A stretch of DNA of 64,000 bases from Muscardinus avellanarius. Lineage: Eukaryota > Chordata > Mammalia > Rodentia > Gliridae. The position numbers and the translations under genes are program-made. The notes under the pieces are model-generated. The model saw nothing but the letters and a program-made list of their open reading frames with translations. It was not told the DNA's origin and searched no databases. The stretch is from positions 70,246,856 to 70,310,855 of the forward strand of contig OY726572.1 of NCBI GenBank assembly GCA_963383645.1, read 5' to 3'. The first letter of the stretch is position 1; the number at the start of each line of letters is the position of its first letter. This document shows, one piece after another, positions 55,724 to 64,000 of the stretch.

Positions 55724-55914
55724 ATAGATGAATATTGAACTCAGGGGCATTGTGCCTCCAAGATACACCCCCATCCCTTCCCATTTTTTATTATAAATAG
55801 GGTCAGGCTAGGTTGCTGAGGGTGTTGCTAAGTTGCTGAGGCTGGCCTTGACCTTGCTATTCTCCTGTCTCAGCCTGTTAAGTACTGGGATTACAGGCGT
55901 GCAAACCATGCCCA
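55722..55914 (-). mobile_element. Old B1-dID-type SINE
   Basis: Inverted dimer (tgaatattgaactcaggggc; 'aagtactgggattacaggcg'). The centre repeats 'gttgctgagg' units. Confidence 0.87.
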
Positions 55915-56699
55915 GATTCCTTGTTAATTCTTTTAACTGTCATTTGGTAGATAAGAAAAAAGGTGCCCTTGGGGTGAGTTGCCCAGAAATAGACTCTTAA
56001 CATCAGACTTAGGAGATTTATTAGGAAACATTCCCAGTTGGGTTGGAAAATTGGGGACTGGGAAAGGTAGGGGGATCATGGATGCTTTGTAATCATTGTG
56101 AGATTCATCTCAGAGTGTCCATCCTCACGGCAGGGCGACATGATTGGGGCATTTACACCCCCTGTATCCACTAGAAACTGACCAAGGATTGCCCACATCC
56201 TCAGGTAGCTTAGCCTTTGGGCTGGCCTGAGGGCAGGACCTGACAAAGAGATGAGATGCAGATTCTAGAGATGGAAAACCATCACAAGATAGTCTGCACG
56301 TGCACAGAAGTGGACAAGCCTGAGAGGGGCAATGGGCAGCATCTTCATGAAGCCTAAATGCGAGCACGCAGGTTTCTCTACAGCCACAGAGCTGCAATCA
56401 AAACCAGAGTCTAATCACTTCAAAGCCTTTCAAAATACTTCAAGGTGGTGTAAAGATAATGCAGTATGGAATTGTCTTGAGTAGTATTTGTGGGAGACAC
56501 AGAGACAAGTCATAACCCCAGGGAGCTACTCCCGTCTTCTTGGAAAACATGCCAAAGAGACCCAGCACACATTCTGCTTGGGGGAATCCTAGAAAAGTTG
56601 TTACTACTTTTTTCTTCTTTCATTTTCTTCTTCTTTCCTTCCTCTCCTCTTCTTTCTTCTATTCCTCTTCTTCCTGCCTCTTTTTTCTAGTTTTCAAAT
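55915..56699. other. Unique sequence with CT-rich end
   Basis: No gene seen. A CTT-rich tract lies at 56609-56690. Confidence 0.4.
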
Positions 56700-56796
56700 T
56701 TTATTTTTAATTATTTTATTGAAATATTATTCATACATCACACACTTTCCCCATTTAAGCTATAAAATTGAATTCAATAGCTTTTTTAAAGTGTTT

Positions 56797-56863
56797 TTTC
56801 TTCTTCTTTTTGTACTGGGGATTGAAACCAGGGCCATTCTATCTTCAAGCTATACTCTAAGTC

Positions 56864-56898
<35 letters not shown>

Positions 56899-57245
56899 TC
56901 TACTTATTTATTCATTTTGTGGTCCTAAAAATGGAACCCAGGGGCATTCTACCTCTGAGTTACAGCCTCAGACCTACTTTTTATTCTTTAATTTGAAACA
57001 GGGTCTCACTGAGTTGCGGACGGCCTCACTAAGTAGGCAAACTGAGAACCAATGATCATCCAGTCTCAGCCTCCCAAGTACTGGGATTACAAGCATGGAC
57101 CACTACCCCTGGCTCATTTTTTATTTTGAAACAATATCACTGAGTTGCTGAGGGTCTAGCTAGTTGCTAAGGTTGCCTTTGAATCTGCAATCCTTTTGCT
57201 TCAGCCTCCTAAATACTGTTATGCACCTGTGCCACCATGTCTGGC
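56797..57245 (-). mobile_element. B1-dID SINE hosting a second SINE
   Basis: Outer inverted copy: ID arm 56808-56866, interrupted, then the B1 half at about 57117-57245. TSD-like caatagcttttttaaa (56775) and cgatagctatttttaaa (57247). The outer body is more diverged than the inner. Confidence 0.88.
56867..57115 (-). mobile_element. SINE nested in SINE
   Basis: Inner inverted copy with a (TTTA)n tail at 56866-56910, a complete ID arm (aatggaacccaggggcattc) and a B1 end 'ccactacccctggc'. It sits in the outer copy's linker. Confidence 0.88.
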
Positions 57246-57263
57246 TCGATAGCTATTTTTAAA

Positions 57264-57471
57264 TTTTCGAAATAAAATTTTAATCTTTGTCATTCATTAT
57301 ATTAGTACTTTAAAGGATTTTATATTTTTTTTCACATAGATTGTAAGTGTGTAAGTTACTTATTACTTTCCAATAGTTGGTAATTATCATTTTCCAATGA
57401 TAAGGATTGGAAATAATAATTACTTATCATTTTCCAATAAGTGTTGGTTACAATACTTATCATTTTCTTCT
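57264..57471. other. AT-rich insert with short repeats
   Basis: Four diverged copies of 'acttatcattttccaat' occur at 57356-57468, plus a small inverted repeat ttccaat...attggaa near 57393-57413. Origin unknown. Confidence 0.5.
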
Positions 57472-57537
57472 TTTTGCAGCACTGGGGATGGAACCCAGGT
57501 GCATTTTACCTCTGAGCTACATTCCCAGTCCTGTTTT
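57472..57537 (-). mobile_element. Partial SINE (ID arm only)
   Basis: 'gcactggggatggaacccag' and 'cctctgagctacattcccag' match the reversed ID arm. It stops where an L1 3' end begins. Confidence 0.75.
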
Positions 57538-57539
57538 TT

Positions 57540-57868
57540 AATTTTTAACCTATTTTATATTGGTGTGCTATAATCTCACATCATAATGTGGATCATGTTG
57601 ACATTGGCATATATTCACAGAATACTTGGTGCTGTCCCAACCCCACTTCTCCATTTCCCTCCCTCTCCAACATATAGGCACAAGTAGTAAGTTCCTCAAC
57701 AAGACCTACAAAGCACAGGGAATTAAAACAAGAATTAAAAAGTGGGATGGCATCAAAGTAAAAAGTTTCTGCTCATCAAAGGAAATCATCAAGAATCTAA
57801 AGAGAAAGCCTACAGAATGGGAGAAGACCTTTACCAGCTACCCCTCTGATAGAGGTTAATATTCAGAA
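57540..57868 (-). mobile_element. L1 with 5' inversion
   Basis: 57540-57670 is a reversed L1 3' UTR (ttatattggtgtgctataat). 57690-57850 is L1 ORF2 C-terminal coding text on the opposite strand, including the conserved motif KKWDGIKVKSFCSSKE and PTEWEKTFTSYPSDRG. Opposed halves joined this way are the signature of twin-priming inversion. It is inserted in the older L1. Confidence 0.75.
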
Positions 57869-58999
57869 TAGCTTTTAATATATTCACAGAGCTGTGCAAC
57901 CATCCACACCATTTATTTTTAGAACATTTTTAATCATCCTCAAACCACTGCCATGTCCAAGAGCAGTCACTCCCTATTTCCTCTTCCCATGAGATTCTGA
58001 TGAGCCACAAGCCTACTCTCAGTCTAATGGATGTACTGATTTTGGACCTTTCATACAAATGAAATTAAATAATATTAGACTCAAGTGTCTGGATTACTTT
58101 ACCTAGCTTAATGTTTCCAAGGCTCATCTCTGCTTTAGTATATTGTGTGTTATAGAATGCATGAAAAGTATTTCATCTTTCTTAAAGCAGAATAATACTA
58201 CATTATATGGATATAACACATTTTGTTTATCCATTCTTCAGTTTGTGAACATTTGAGTTTCTCATACAATTTGCTATAATGAACGATTCGGCTGTGAACA
58301 TTCATGTGCAAGCTTTCGTGTGGACATTCGTTTCTGTTTCCCTCGGGTGTATACCTAGGGTAGAATTGCTGGTCCAAGTGTCAAATACACGTTAAACCTT
58401 TTGAGGAAGTGCCAAATCATTTTCCACTAGACTATCTTACATTCTGTAAAGCAATATATGAGGGTTCTGGTGTCCCCACATCTTTGCCAGCACTGTTTAT
58501 TCTGTATATATAATTAGTGGCATCATAGTGGGTGTAAAACAGCTTCTAATTTTAGTTTGATTCACATTTTCCATTGGGACTGTGCTATAGTTTGGATATG
58601 AAATATCCCCTAAAGACTTATGTGTTGAAGGGCTGGTCCCCAGTACATCAATGTTCAGAGGTGGAGCTTTGGGGATGTGACTGGACCATGAAGACTCTGG
58701 ACTCATCTATAGACTAACCTATTCATAGATCATTGGGCTATCTGAAGATAGTGGAAACTGGAAGAGATGAGACCTCTTTGATGAAAGTTGGTCCTTGTGG
58801 GTGCACCCTTGCAGATTATATCTTCATCTCCCTGGCCCCTTCCTCTTCCTCTTTTCTTCTCAGCCACCATGAGGGTAAGATGAGTAGCTTTGATCAACCA
58901 TGCCCTCTCTGCCATCCTGCTTCCCACACGCCCACTGCAATGGTTCTGGAGTCTCTGCAATTGTGATCCAAAATAAATCTTTTATTTCCTCTAAGTTGT

Positions 59000-59114
59000 T
59001 TTTTCTGGCCTTTCGTTTCTCTTTTTTCTTTCTTTTCCTTTCTTTCTTTCTCTTTTGTTATTTCTTTCTCTTTTGTTCCTTTCTTCCTTCTTTCTTTATA
59101 TCTATTTTACTTTT
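59000..59114. repeat. Polypyrimidine tract
   Basis: T/C-rich (CTTT/TTCC) tract at the tail side of the minus-strand ID element. Confidence 0.85.
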
Positions 59115-59190
59115 GGTGGGGTGCTGGGTTTCGAACCCAGGGCCTTGTGCATGCTAGGCCAGTGCTCTACTACTGTGCTAAATCCCCATC
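59115..59190 (-). mobile_element. Single ID element
   Basis: Read on the minus strand it gives a complete ID body: 'ggggatttagcacagtagta', 'gcctagcatgcacaaggccc', and the B-box 'gggttcgaaaccc'. It is the tRNA-derived unit without the B1 half. The RNA polymerase III boxes look intact, but termination and activity cannot be judged. It is not a functional tRNA because the arms do not fold as one. Confidence 0.88.
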
Positions 59191-59692
59191 CTTTTCTCAA
59201 GTATTTTGGCACACTGATGGAAAGCCGACTACAGCAGCACAGATGCTGAGTTTCTTTTCATGTGCTTATGAGACATTTCTATATTTTCTTTGAGGAAATA
59301 TCCACTCAAGCCATTTGCTAGTTGTTTTAATTTGTATAGTTGTTTAGTTGTTCTTATATATTCTAGATGCTGGACCCTTATCAAAGATAATTTGCGCTAT
59401 TTTCTCCCATTCTGCAGATTTTCTTATTTTCTTGAGTTTCCCTTGAAGCGCAACGGTCTTAATTTTGATGAAGTCCAACTCATCTTTTTTTTTGGTGCCT
59501 GTGCTTTAGATGTCATATCTAAGAAGCAATTTCCTTTTCTGAGTTCAAAAATATTTACACTTATGTTTTGTTTTCTAAGAATTCTATGAGTTTAGCTCTT
59601 ACACTTTGGTGTTTGGTCCACTTTTTTTTTTTTTGGTGGTACTGGGGATGGAACCCAGGGGGCCCTCTACCTCTGGGCTACACTCTCAGACC

Positions 59693-59698
<6 letters not shown>

Positions 59699-59736
<38 letters not shown>
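59699..59736. repeat. (TA)n microsatellite
   Basis: About 18 TA units between the TSD and the T-run of the L1. Confidence 0.95.
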
Positions 59737-59751
<15 letters not shown>

Positions 59752-59759
59752 TAATTTTT

Positions 59760-59905
59760 TTTATTGGTGCACTGTATTCATACATCATAGTGGGATACAC
59801 ACTTTTGTAGACATACATGCACACATCGCCCAGCCAGCCCCCACCCGATCCCCACCCCATTCTCTCCCCATCCCTCCCTCCCATGCTTGGCTTAGTGGTT
59901 GACAT
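59760..59905 (-). mobile_element. L1 3' terminus of the chimeric element
   Basis: 'ttattggtgcactgtattca' and a C-rich stretch (ccatccctccctcccatgct) match the reversed 3' end of the L1 at 37644-38071. It gives the chimeric element its own 3' end. Confidence 0.75.
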
Positions 59906-60109
59906 CTAGTATTATAGCAATTTATCCAAAATTAAAAATGATAATCTCACATAACAGTTTCATTTGTCTGATACCAAGCTTTTGATGACTTAAATATAAC
60001 ATTTCAATATTTCTTTTTACTTTCTTTCTTACCAGAGAATATTTTTTTTCTATTTTTTTAGGTGAAACTATCATATATTTATATATTTATTTTTCAGAAA
60101 AAAACTCTA

Positions 60110-60799
60110 TCCTAATATGGAATATGGACTCTAGATACCCAAAACGATCTTGAAAAAGAAAAAAGCTAGAAGATATATATTTTCTGATTTCAAACCATAT
60201 AAAGCTACAATAATTGAAACAGTGTAGTACTATTCTAAAGGCAGATATATAAACCATTGGAGTTAAATAAAAGCCTAGAGCTAAATTCTTCCCTATATTG
60301 TCAAGTTATTTTTGACAAGGTTTCCATGAACGTTTGGTGGTAGAAATAATAATCTTTTAACTAAATATTGTTGAAACATAATAATTACATGGAAAAGAAT
60401 AAAGTTGGACCCTTACCTAATCCCATATACAAATATTAACTCAAAATAGATAAAAGACCTAAATATAAATCTTAAGACTATAAACTTTTAGGAGAAAATT
60501 TGGGTCATAAAACCTCACAACACTGAAATTGGCAGTGATTTCTTGGATATGATTTCAATGGCACAGGCAACAGAAGAGTATACAAACTCCCTAAAAAATA
60601 GAAAAAATATTGTATATCCAAAGACAATGTAAACAGAGTTAACAGTTACTAATAGAATGGGATAAAATATTTCCAAATGCTATATCTGAAGGTATATTAA
60701 TATTCCAACTAGAAATCCTAAAAATTAACAACAATAAAGGCAAACAATACCATTTAGAGATAGGTAAAAGACTAACATAAGTAATGAATCTCCACAGAT
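60110..60799 (+). pseudogene. Decayed L1 ORF2 segment, antisense in the chimera
   Basis: On the plus strand it translates in pieces to ORF2 C-terminal text: IKDLN near 60445, 'MAQATEE' near 60558 and an 'MNLH' block near 60784. There are many stops and frame changes. It is much more decayed than the ORF1 that adjoins it. It ends within about 10 bases of the ORF1 stop codon. Confidence 0.7.
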
Positions 60800-60807
60800 A
60801 ACCAATC

Positions 60808-61720
60808 TTAGTTGACTGTTGGATGGAAACTCTTGTTTCTCTGGTTCTGGTGTGTGTTACCTATTTCTTCTTTGTAGTTAGTCTCTTTGAGTATTTTCTT
60901 TAGTGCTGGTTTTGAAGACAAAAATTCCTTCAGTTTCTGTTTGTCATGGAAGCTTCTTATTTCTCCATCTAATTTGATAGAAAGTTTTGCTGGGTAGGAA
61001 ATTTTTGGCTGGAAGTTGTTTTCTTTCAGAGTTTGGAATATGTTACTCCAAGCCCTTCTGGCTCTCCTGACTTGGTTTGGGAAGTCTGGAGTGATTCTAA
61101 TTGGCTTGCCTCTGAATGTCACTTGGCCCTTTGTTTTTGTTGCCTTTAAGATTCTCTGCTTGGCTTCCACATTGGTCATTTTGACAATTATGTGGTGTGA
61201 GGATCCTCTTCTCCGATCCTGTCTAAAGGGAGTTCTATAGGTTTCCTGGACCTGTGTATCAACCTCTTGCTCTATGTTTGGAAAATTTTCTGCTATTACT
61301 TCCTTGAAGAGATTGTTGATCCCTTTGGTTTCACTTTCTTTTCCCTCCTCTATTCCAATTATTCTTAGGTTAGCTCTCTTAAAATGGGCCCATATTTCTT
61401 CAATATCAGATTCCTGCTGTCGGATATTTTTTCCCAGATTAGAAACTATGCGTTCATTTTTGGAATGATCATCTTCTAAGAGCAAGATTCTGTTCTCCAT
61501 GTGGTCTAATCGGTTGTTTGTGCTTTGAATTGAGGACTTCATTAATTGCATCCTTTATCTCTTTTTGGCTCTCTCTGAGTTCTTTTCGAAGCACCTCTAT
61601 TATTTCTACAGTTATTTTTCTGATTTGATCTTCTAGAAATCTCTGATTTTCTGTTTTATCGGGTTCTGATGTTGTGGGGTTGTGGGCATTCATTGCTCCA
61701 GTATTAATCCTCTTTCCCAT
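60808..61720 (-). pseudogene. L1 ORF1 protein, one frameshift
   Basis: ORF1p is the RNA-binding, trimeric chaperone of L1 ribonucleoprotein particles. The start is the Met at 61720 (MGKRINTGAMN), which fits the family. Near 61545-61555 the frame shifts, and the rest reads as a 247-residue frame from 61551 to the stop at 60808. In that part, a coiled coil covers about residues 10-58, an RRM about 60-155 (NLRIIGIEEG, HHIIVKMTNVEAK) and the C-terminal domain about 156-225 (RARRAWSNIF, NFQPKISYPAKLS, PALKKILKE). Total length, about 303 codons, is normal for the family. No internal stop besides the shift is seen, so decay is slight. Product from this copy would be truncated near the N-terminal coiled coil. 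Confidence 0.92.
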
Positions 61721-62511
61721 GATTTAGGAAGTTTGTGCCTTCTCTGGGTTCTTCCCTTGGGTCACTATGACTTCACTTAAGGTGTTCTGGATCTCGAGTC
61801 AGTAGTATCTCAGACCCCACTACTCCTTTACTGGGTTGTATCACAGATTCTCCGACCCAGAGAGTCGATAGAGGCTGCTTTAGACTGTGGGGGGTGCCAG
61901 GTTGCACGTTCTCCTATGGTGTGATATCTCTGCCACCACCCCTTTCCCACTGGGTCAAATCCCAGGGAGTACAGTACTGGGATTTCTCCTCTGTGGCCCG
62001 CAATTTGACTCACTGTTCTTGAGTACACAGATGTAGCTGTACTGGATTCGGTGAATTCTCTCCTGCTGCCGCCGGTGGCAATATGGCGCCGCTGCTATGC
62101 CCTCGGCCGTGAGGCTGCCATATTTCTTCTTGGTTTTGATTTCCACTCTGAATCCCTGCGGCGTGTGCTGAGCTCAGCCACTGGGAGCTTTAGATTTTAC
62201 CTGCGGCGAGAAATCCCACCTGGCTGTTCCGCAGCGGCTCACCTCGGCTTGCTCTAGCAGTCCAGTGAATTTGCCGCTGCCGCCGGCAGTATGGCGCTGC
62301 TGCCGCATCCTCGGGCGTGAGGCCGGTTATCTCCTCTGTGGCTCTGAGCTCTGTTCTCAGTCCGCTTTCTCTCTGGAGCCTGGTGATTTTTTTGTTTCTC
62401 TGGTGATGGTGTTTTCTGGCTATGAAAAGCGCTGATTTTGTGGTAATGGAGATTGGTTGTTAACGGGGCTCTTAAGCCCTGCTTTTCTCGGTCGCCATCT
62501 TCCCGGAAGTC
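61721..62511 (-). promoter_or_regulatory. L1 5' UTR with repeated GC-rich unit
   Basis: The extreme 5' end carries aagatggcg on the minus strand (62494-62502), the YY1-type site expected at an L1 start. Two related GC-rich units begin at 62051 and 62265 (shared gtgaatt, gctgccgccgg, atggcgc, cctcgg, cgtgaggc), a 214-base spacing that suggests tandem promoter units. Probable polymerase II promoter region; activity unknown. Confidence 0.75.
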
Positions 62512-62747
62512 CCTATTTTATATTTTATTTGGAGACAGGGTCTCTTAAGCCAGCTGAGGCTGGCTTCGAACCTGCACAATCCTCCTGTCTCAGCCTCCCA
62601 AGCGCGGGGATTACAAGCATGCACCACCACGCCCGGCTGGTGTTTGGTCCATTTGGATGGTCCATTTTATTCGGTGGTACTGGGGTTCCTGGAAACCCTT
62701 CTACTTTCGAGTTATTTTTTTAATATATTTTTTTTATTTGGAAACAG

Positions 62748-62748
<1 letters not shown>

Positions 62749-62785
<37 letters not shown>

Positions 62786-62881
62786 CTCTGTCTCTCTGTC
62801 TCTCTCTGTCTCTGTCTCTCTTTGTCTCTGTCTCTCTCTTCTCTCTCCTCTCCTCTCCTCTCCTCTCCTCTCCTCTTCTCT

Positions 62882-62922
<41 letters not shown>
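62749..62922. repeat. (CT)n/(CTCTC)n array
   Basis: About 170 bases of pure CT variants: CT, CTCTGT, CTCCT and TCTTC blocks, with a (CTCTC)-type core at 62845-62880. It forms the tail of the inner SINE. Confidence 0.95.
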
Positions 62923-62924
<2 letters not shown>

Positions 62925-63099
62925 GGTACTGGGGTTCCTGGAAAGCCCTTCTACCTTCGGGCTACACTCCCAGACCCATTTTATATTTTTATTTGGAAAC
63001 AGGGTCTCTTAAGCCAGCCAGGCTGGCTTCTAACCAGCGCGATCCTCCTGTCTCTGCCTCCCAAGCGGGGGGATTACAAGCGTGTGCCACCACGCCCTG
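62923..63099 (-). mobile_element. Young SINE nested in SINE
   Basis: Inner inverted hairpin-type copy (ggttcctggaaagcccttct; aagccagc-cag-gctggctt). TSD ttggaaacagagtct (62738-62752) and ttggagacagggtct (63102-63116), whose mismatches reflect divergence of the host copy. Confidence 0.9.
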
Positions 63100-63242
63100 T
63101 TTTGGAGACAGGGTCTCTTAAGCCAGCTGAGGCTGACTTCTAACCTGCGTGATCCTCCTGTCTCTGCCTCCCAAGCTCAGGGATTACAAGCGTGCGCCAC
63201 CATGCCTGGCTGAATTATTTTATTTGGTGTGAGATAAGGGAA

Positions 63243-63330
63243 CACTTCTCCTCCTCCTCCTCCTTCTCCTCCTTCTCCTCCTCCTCATATTTTACTCCCA
63301 CCACCTTCTCATTATTATTACTATTACTAT
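63243..63330. repeat. (CTC/CTT)n and (ATT)n tracts
   Basis: A CTCCTC/CTTCTC block at 63247-63286 and an ATT-rich block at 63311-63331. Confidence 0.9.
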
Positions 63331-63390
63331 TTGTATGAGAATGTTCAGTTGAAAGCTGCACTTCTTGTCCAGGCACCATCTTTTCCCTTT

Positions 63391-64000
63391 TCTTCTCCCT
63401 TCCTGAATTGTAGATGTGATGACTGGAGATGCAACAGCTAGCTTATGATGATAAGGGGAAGAACAGGTTTTGTAGATTCTGAACTAAATTGCTGAGTGAA
63501 TTTATTATAATGTGAGAAAACCACAAATCATAATTGTTTGAGGGTTTCTGTGATCTTCCCAGGCCAAAGCCTTATTACACCTCACTTTTTTCTTCTGGAG
63601 TAGACACCAATGTAGACATTTTATGTAGTGGTTTATGTACCACTGCAGGGTGACTCTACCTTGATTGAAAATTTCCCAAGACCAGGAGAGGATGTATGTT
63701 AATCATGGATCTTCCATGCAGGAAACCTCATTATTCTGGCCAAATACAATTGACCTGGAACTGGACTCAGCACAGCGAGTCCTTTCTCTTGGAAATCTGC
63801 AATGTTGAGCTGAGTGAGTTTTTGAGTGAAGGTTTATTGTTTCCATGTAGCTGAAGTCTTTGAAACGTAAGTGACTTTTTTCTCTCTCTCTCTTTTTCTT
63901 GGATTCGGTGTAACAATGCCCCACCCAACATCCCTCTATTCTTCAAAAAGTTATTTTTGGCTTTTTTTTTGTTTAAGCTAGACAGAATTAATATCTGTTA
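63391..64000. other. Unique sequence
   Basis: No gene recognised. A 73-codon minus frame at 63703-63924 has no signature. Confidence 0.4.

Larger units (their letters stand above)
58586..59234 (+). mobile_element. MaLR-type LTR split by ID element
   Basis: Begins 'gtgctatagtttggatatga', has 'tgtgttgaagggctggtccc' and 'aaaataaatcttttatttcc', then resumes after the ID insertion with 'gtattttggcacactgatgg' to 'ctacagcagcac'. It lies in the old L1 and hosts the ID element. Confidence 0.72.
59703..62511 (-). mobile_element. Chimeric L1 with ORF1 and no sense ORF2
   Basis: Flanked by a TSD of 12 bases (cctattttatat at 59691-59702 and 62512-62523). Reading on the minus strand: 5' UTR (62511-61721), ORF1 (61720-60808), then about 680 bases of ORF2 in the opposite orientation, then an L1 3' end (about 59890-59760) and A-tail (poly-T on the plus strand at about 59735-59752). 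A normal L1 has ORF2 here in sense. See the finding on this element. Confidence 0.75.
59622..62638 (-). mobile_element. B1-dID SINE split by an L1
   Basis: ID arm at 59622-59702 and B1 half at 62512-62638 belong to one inverted SINE. TSD tggtgtttggtcca flanks the whole unit at 59608-59621 and 62639-62652. The L1 occupies the gap. Confidence 0.9.
62672..63210 (-). mobile_element. Hairpin-type SINE hosting a second SINE
   Basis: Outer inverted copy: ID arm 62672-62752, then after the inner insertion the body 63101-63210 (ctcttaagccagctgaggct; ends 'caccatgcctggct'). TSD is near attttatt at 62664 and 63217. It is inserted in the old L1. Confidence 0.88.
56700..63390 (-). mobile_element. Old L1 opened by many insertions
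   Basis: One diverged minus-strand L1 can be followed across about 6.7 kb. The 3' UTR is at 56700-56790 (attgaaatattattcataca). It resumes at 57868 (atatattcacagagctgtgc) and runs through ORF2-derived text to 58585, resumes at about 59235 (ttcttttcatgtgcttatga) to 59621, and resumes again at 62653 and 63214 (ttatttggtgtgagataagg). The gaps are later insertions. No ORF is intact. Confidence 0.75.

Noticed and set aside
57868..58585. Host exon in the AT-rich stretch
   Set aside because: Recognised as old reversed L1 ORF2 and 3' text (atatattcacagagctgtgc, 'gtagaattgctggtccaagt').
59115..59190. tRNA gene
   Set aside because: It has A- and B-box-like text, but the sequence is an ID SINE (with 'gcctagcatgcacaaggccc' and a pyrimidine tail) and does not fold into a standard cloverleaf.
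61700..62511. CpG island of a host gene promoter
   Set aside because: The GC-rich block adjoins L1 ORF1 in the correct order and lies inside the L1's target-site duplication, so it is the L1 5' UTR.
62644..63121. Frames of 122 and 154 codons
   Set aside because: They run through CT arrays and nested SINEs. No host coding evidence.
1..64000. CRISPR array, operon, phage or other prokaryotic system
   Set aside because: No regularly spaced direct repeats with unique spacers and no dense coding. The repeat content is mammalian.

Overview
The window is nuclear DNA from a rodent, most likely a squirrel-family (sciurid) species. The evidence is the dominant short interspersed element (SINE). It is a dimer whose 5' half is B1-like (7SL-derived; head like gccgggcgtggtggcgcacg) and whose 3' half is an ID-type, tRNA-derived arm (like ggtagaatgcccctgggttc), joined by an A-rich linker. 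This matches the B1-dID/MEN class known from squirrels. About 50 copies are scattered over both strands. Two single ID elements, LINE-1 (L1) pieces, MaLR/ERVL-type LTRs, MIR and L2 relics and Tigger/hAT DNA transposon relics complete a typical mammalian repeat set. No host protein-coding exon, tRNA or rRNA gene could be supported. The open frames are short, or they come from microsatellites, SINEs or L1. The window reads as intergenic or intronic.

Layout. 1-5 kb: SINEs in both orientations with GA and CA arrays. 5-12 kb: sparse, mostly unique, with MIR and L2 relics, an endogenous-retrovirus-like LTR with a possible primer-binding site near 8.36 kb, and a long CTTT array grown from a SINE tail near 9.2 kb. 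12-20 kb: dense SINEs, an old L1 3' end split by two SINEs (12.8-13.9 kb), a GC-rich solo-LTR-like segment (16.6-16.9 kb) and CA/GA arrays. 20-25 kb: mostly unique, one MaLR-type LTR. 25.8-29.6 kb: a local direct duplication whose second copy was later split by a SINE, an L1 3' end and a hairpin-like fusion of two SINEs. 30-36 kb: a Tigger-like relic, hAT (MER5-like) relics and a SINE nested in a SINE. 36-44 kb: L1 tails, SINEs and an ERVL-type LTR. 44.8-46.3 kb: a MER2/Tigger2-like element split by two SINEs and an AT array. 46-56 kb: mostly unique, with a MaLR LTR, rodent MaLR-like LTR, MIR/L2 and SINEs. 56.7-63.4 kb: one old minus-strand L1 opened by successive insertions, including an L1 that keeps a 5' UTR and most of ORF1.

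The parts do not form a pathway. The relationship among them is one of retrotransposition: SINEs carry A-rich tails and short target-site duplications (TSDs) consistent with L1-driven insertion, and the one recognisable coding remnant is L1 ORF1, with one frameshift. The most unusual items are the chimeric ORF1-only L1 at 59.7-62.5 kb, the layered nest around it, a SINE subfamily with a short inverted repeat in its middle, the 25.8/28.1 kb duplication and several strong inverted repeats. Family names come from recognition by eye, without any database search, and repeat boundaries are usually good to about 10-20 bases where no TSD is given.
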